Of a DNA stretch of 42,590 bases, positions 39,583 through 42,590 are shown in pieces. The notes under the pieces are model-generated. The model was given only the letters and a program-made list of their open reading frames with translations. It did not search any database and was not told the origin of the DNA. Position numbers and translations under genes: made by a program. The stretch is from assembly GCA_004558185.1 (NCBI GenBank), contig SFDP01000032.1, forward strand, positions 1 to 42,590, written 5' to 3'. Origin of the DNA: Lachnospiraceae bacterium (GTDB taxonomy: Bacteria; Bacillota; Clostridia; Lachnospirales; Lachnospiraceae). Positions within the stretch are counted from its first letter, which is position 1; each line of letters begins with the position of its first letter.

Positions 39583-40917
39583 ATGTCTTACGTTGATGAG
39601 GTAATTGAGTTAGTAGTAGCAAAGAATCCGGCACAGCCAGAATTCCATCAGGCAGTAAAAGAGGTTCTGGAATCTCTTCGGGTTGTAGTGGAAGCAAATG
39701 AAGAGGAATACAGAAAAGATGCTTTACTGGAGAGAATGGTTAATCCGGAGAGACAGATCATGTTCCGTGTTCCCTGGGTAGATGACAAGGGACAGGTACA
39801 GGTAAATACCGGATATCGTGTTCAGTTTAACAGCGCAATCGGGCCTTACAAGGGGGGACTTCGTCTTCATCCATCAGTGAATATTGGTATTATCAAATTC
39901 CTGGGCTTTGAGCAGATCTTTAAAAACTCCCTTACCGGCCTTCCCATTGGCGGTGGTAAAGGTGGCTCTGACTTTGATCCTAAAGGAAAATCAGACAGAG
40001 AGGTTATGGCATTCTGCCAGAGCTTTATGACGGAGCTGATGAAATATATCGGTGCAGATACTGACGTTCCGGCAGGGGATATCGGTACCGGTGCAAGGGA
40101 AATCGGCTTTATGTATGGTCAGTACAAAAGACTGACCGGTCTCTATGAGGGTGTACTTACCGGTAAGGGGCTTACCTATGGTGGTTCTTTGGCAAGAACC
40201 GAGGCTACCGGTTATGGTCTGCTGTACATTACCGAAGAAATGTTAAAATGCAACGGTTCTGATATTAAGGGTAAGACCATTGCTGTGTCCGGTTCAGGAA
40301 ATGTGGCAATTTATGCAATCCAGAAGGCGCAGCAGTTAGGCGGTAAGCCGGTAACCTGCTCTGATTCTACCGGTTGGATTTATGATCCGGAAGGAATCGA
40401 TGTTGCCCTTTTAAAAGAAGTAAAAGAAGTAAAACGTGCAAGACTTACTGAGTATGCTGCTGCAAGACCCAGTGCACAGTATCATGAGGGCAAAGGGGTA
40501 TGGAGCGTTAAGGTAGATATTGCGCTTCCCTGTGCGACTCAGAATGAGCTTGATCTGGAAGATGCAAAGCAGCTTGTGGCAAACGGCTGTATTGCAGTGG
40601 CAGAGGGTGCTAATATGCCTACCACCATGGAGGCTACCGAATACCTGCAGGAAAAGGGTGTGTGGTTTATTCCCGGTAAGGCAGCTAATGCCGGCGGTGT
40701 AGCAACCTCCGCATTGGAAATGAGCCAGAACTCCGAAAGACTGAGCTGGACCTTTGAAGAAGTAGATGGAAAATTACAGAATATCATGAAGAATATTTTC
40801 CACAGCCTTGACGATGCAGCTAAGAAATACGGTATGGAAGGCAACTATGTGGCCGGAGCCAATATCGCAGGCTTCTTGAAGGTTGCTGAGGCGATGAAGG
40901 CTCAGGGGATTGTGTAG
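39583..40917 (+). CDS. gdhA: NADP-specific glutamate dehydrogenase
   Basis: A 444-residue hexameric enzyme making glutamate from 2-oxoglutarate and ammonium. The substrate domain has GPYKGGLRLHPSVN, the active-site GLPIGGGKGGSDFDP with the catalytic Lys near 129, and ADTDVPAGDIGTG with the catalytic Asp near 168. The dinucleotide domain has VSGSGNVAIYA near 238. The length fits the 445-450-residue NADP-type group. AGGAGG precedes ATG 39583. The leader carries a hairpin that may regulate it, and a terminator follows. Confidence 0.97.
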   Translation: MSYVDEVIELVVAKNPAQPEFHQAVKEVLESLRVVVEANEEEYRKDALLERMVNPERQIMFRVPWVDDKGQVQVNTGYRVQFNSAIGPYKGGLRLHPSVNIGIIKFLGFEQIFKNSLTGLPIGGGKGGSDFDPKGKSDREVMAFCQSFMTELMKYIGADTDVPAGDIGTGAREIGFMYGQYKRLTGLYEGVLTGKGLTYGGSLARTEATGYGLLYITEEMLKCNGSDIKGKTIAVSGSGNVAIYAIQKAQQLGGKPVTCSDSTGWIYDPEGIDVALLKEVKEVKRARLTEYAAARPSAQYHEGKGVWSVKVDIALPCATQNELDLEDAKQLVANGCIAVAEGANMPTTMEATEYLQEKGVWFIPGKAANAGGVATSALEMSQNSERLSWTFEEVDGKLQNIMKNIFHSLDDAAKKYGMEGNYVAGANIAGFLKVAEAMKAQGIV

Positions 40918-41380
40918 CAGGAACGAAAACAAGTGCGAATGAAATGAGCATCTGTTTTCAACCGAGTGTATATGAAATATACGCATAGGCCTTGAAGAGG
41001 AGGCTCTGCGAAGCAGAGGGTGTATATGAATGAAAGAACTGAATTCTAAGATATAAGATGATATGGAGAAGTCCTGGAAATACTGAATTTCTGGGGCTTT
41101 TCTTTGTGTATTGATAGACATACGAATTGTCAGATATTCATAAATAGAAGATAATTTACATTATTTTGGGTCGTTATATACACGTGGTACGCAAGTGATA
41201 TACGCTAATTCTTTGCTGGTTTTGAATGCTTTTATCCAGGGCAGAGAGAGGTAGTATCGCTCTGCTTTATATGAAACTGCTTAAAGGTAATTAACAGAGG
41301 GGATTATTTACTGCCAGAAGATTTTGCTTTCTTTAGATGAAGAAATAGCATTAGATGCGGGGGAGAATTGAGTATTATGG
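40918..41380. other. Gene-free stretch after gdhA
   Basis: It holds a small CTCTGC/GCAGAG hairpin near 41012-41026, the gdhA terminator and AT-rich sequence. Short near-repeats (GTGTATATGA near 40967 and 41031) are seen. No gene is supported. Confidence 0.5.
41070..41106 (+). terminator. Probable terminator after gdhA
   Basis: An imperfect stem with G-T pairs, AAGTCCTGGAAAT with ATTTCTGGGGCTT, followed by TTCTTTG. Confidence 0.55.
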
Positions 41381-41524
41381 TATGTATCAGAAGGCAACTG
41401 TAATGGAAAACCTTGATGAATTCACCAGAGAAGTTGTAAAGCGTCTGGAGTTTCAGAATATCTGTCTGTCAGAAAATATCGTTGCTGATCGGGCTAGATT
41501 TGCAGAAATCTACCAATCTATTTA
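41381..41524 (+). CDS. Short open frame of unknown nature
   Basis: Forty-seven codons from ATG 41381, with GGGGGAG 16 bases upstream, which is too far for a good site. The product reads like one amphipathic helix pair (ENLDEFTREVVKRLEF). No family is recognised. It lies in decaying DNA and may be a gene remnant. Confidence 0.25.
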
Positions 41525-41860
41525 AGAGCGGAAAAGAACGTAGGAAGTGCATTGTCAAACTTATGGAAAATGGTGCAGCCTCGCTTGGTTGAACTGGCAC
41601 AGAAAGGGCAAAAGGCAATAGAGCCAGAAAAGGATAAAACTAACTTAGTAAGCACTGCAGCCTGTGTTCACTCACAGGCGATAAAATGAACAATTTCCTT
41701 ACAGAAGAAATGCTCAAATTTACCATTTAGGGAGAATTTCCTAACCTTTAAAATCATGTGAAAGGATGGAGTGGTGTGACAAAGGATAGAGCCAATAGAA
41801 GGAGGAAAATGAACTGAAAATTTATTTGAGCGATAAAAAAAATATATCCTGGATAGGAAG
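41525..41860. other. Decaying sequence without an intact gene
   Basis: Only broken short frames are seen, with many stops. A good ribosome binding site (GGAGGAAAATG, near 41802-41812) opens a 2-codon frame. The segment just after it encodes ELKIYLSDK in another frame, which looks like the lost start of the MobC-like protein that follows. Confidence 0.45.
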
Positions 41861-42130
41861 GTGGAGCTATCAAAGAGAACGAGTGCTTCGGATTATATCA
41901 GGACATTGATGCCTTTTGGATTTGTTTATGATATGGATTACTCTTATCTAAGAGAATATAGTGAAATGCTTGGAAAGATCAGTGGGAACCTGAATCAGCT
42001 TACAAAGAGAATTAATAGCACCGAGAATATTTATGAAGAGGATATGGCGGAAGTGAAAGCGATTATGAATGAGGTGCGGAAGAGACAGAAGGCGGTGTTG
42101 AAGAAGCAGCCGTTGATACATAAGGGGTAA
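41861..42130 (+). pseudogene. MobC-like mobilisation protein, N-terminus lost by frameshift
   Basis: The 89-residue open part ends with a MobC-type relaxosome segment: ISGNLNQLTKRINSTENIYEEDMAEVKAIM is the shape of the MobC core that helps a relaxase at oriT. Upstream, the expected ribbon-helix-helix start appears as ELKIYLSDK in a different frame, separated by a run of eight A near 41835-41842, and the reading frame carrying KVELSKRTSASDYIRTLM has a stop just before. GTG 41861 has no strong site. No relaxase gene follows. A remnant of a mobilisable element is the best reading. Confidence 0.6.
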
Positions 42131-42371
42131 GCAGAGTTTTGGTGCAGGATAGTGTGGTATGGAAAGCATCGGTTAAAGCGTAGCAAACGGTTTTAAACAG
42201 TTCTAATGGAATTGGGTGTATGCGTGTGATAAAATGGTGTTGCTGAATGAAACGGTATTTATCAAATATCACCTCTCCCAACCTATGGTTGAGTTTGATA
42301 ATTCCACTTATAGTTTGTGTACAAAAGCTGATGAAAATTGTAAGGTGTAGCGTGAAAGGAGGCGCATTGTA
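42131..42371. other. Non-coding stretch before the XRE remnant
   Basis: I see no supported gene. The sequence near 42260-42320 is AT-rich and could hold a promoter for the next frame, but no clear hexamer pair stands out. AAAGGAGG at about 42356-42363 is the site for the frame starting at 42372. Confidence 0.35.
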
Positions 42372-42509
42372 ATGAATCAAATTGATACAGGAAAGTTTAT
42401 TGCTAGTTGCAGAAAAGAAAAAGGTCTGACACAAGCGCAATTAGCAGAAGAGTTAGGCATCACTGACAGAGCTGTCTCCAAATGGGAGACAGGGGGTTCA
42501 CTTAGATAA
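42372..42509 (+). pseudogene. XRE-family regulator, truncated after the helix-turn-helix
   Basis: Forty-five codons encode a clear Cro/C1-type helix-turn-helix (ISCRKEKG-like start, LTQAQLAEELGITDRAVSKWETG). In relatives this continues as a longer domain after KWETG; here the frame reaches a stop six codons later and nothing recognisable continues in other frames. An excellent site (AAAGGAGG) precedes ATG 42372. It is a broken gene, or one cut by a later insertion. Confidence 0.7.
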
Positions 42510-42590
42510 AGATACCACATCAATAATCCCACGCTGACTTTTGCTCAACCGATACAGCCAGAGGGCTGGATAACAAGAAAAGGCGGTATG

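Overview
The window looks like a spore-forming Clostridia chromosome, most likely Lachnospiraceae. The evidence is a division and cell-wall cluster running mraZ-rsmH-ftsL-PBP-PBP-mraY-murD-ftsW-ftsQ, then ftsZ followed directly by spoIIGA-sigE-sigG, a YlmC/YmxH protein, and a DUF5688 protein. Nearly every real gene is on the + strand, many starts are GTG or TTG, and AGGAGG-type ribosome binding sites are common.

Layout. (1) 1 to about 1870: the terminus of an integrated mobile element, with a Tn916-type excisionase, a tyrosine integrase and short direct repeats that look like integrase arm sites. It abuts ychF. (2) 1.9-13.6 kb: ychF and the division cluster, headed by a SigmaA promoter and four MraZ boxes. 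(3) 13.66-27.67 kb: a 14.0-kb insertion splitting ftsQ from ftsZ, flanked by an 81-bp direct repeat (78/81 identical). It carries a GC-richer sugar module: D-lyxose/D-mannose isomerase, PfkB kinase, ROK regulator, membrane-anchored sugar-binding sensor, histidine kinase, NarL-type response regulator, orphan solute-binding lipoprotein, Cof-type HAD phosphatase and a complete monosaccharide ABC importer. It ends in AT-rich debris: the first 22 codons of a Ku gene and an internally deleted IS1182-family element with intact inverted ends. (4) 27.9-31.97 kb: ftsZ and the sporulation genes spoIIGA, sigE, sigG and ylmC, with a perfect Spo0A box upstream of spoIIGA. (5) 32.0-36.9 kb: nrdR, yqeG, aroE, aroK, aroQ, efp and a DUF5688 gene, with near-consensus SigmaA promoters. 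(6) 37.1-40.9 kb: tRNA-Arg(CCG), an SH3b cell-envelope protein, a small two-gene unit and gdhA with a structured leader. (7) 40.9-42.59 kb: gene-poor decaying DNA with remnants of a MobC-like protein and an XRE regulator.

How the genes work together. The division cluster makes lipid I/II precursors (MraY, MurD) and polymerises septal wall (FtsW, two class B PBPs, FtsL, FtsQ). FtsZ organises the ring, and SpoIIGA activates pro-SigmaE during sporulation. The inserted module can be read as one sugar unit: an external sugar is sensed by an anchored binding protein coupled to a two-component system, imported by the ABC transporter, isomerised by the cupin isomerase to a ketose and phosphorylated by the PfkB kinase, with the ROK protein giving internal control. 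The sensor arrangement and the clean insertion beside the ftsZ promoter are the most notable features. The sugar and the insertion mechanism are inferred, not shown.
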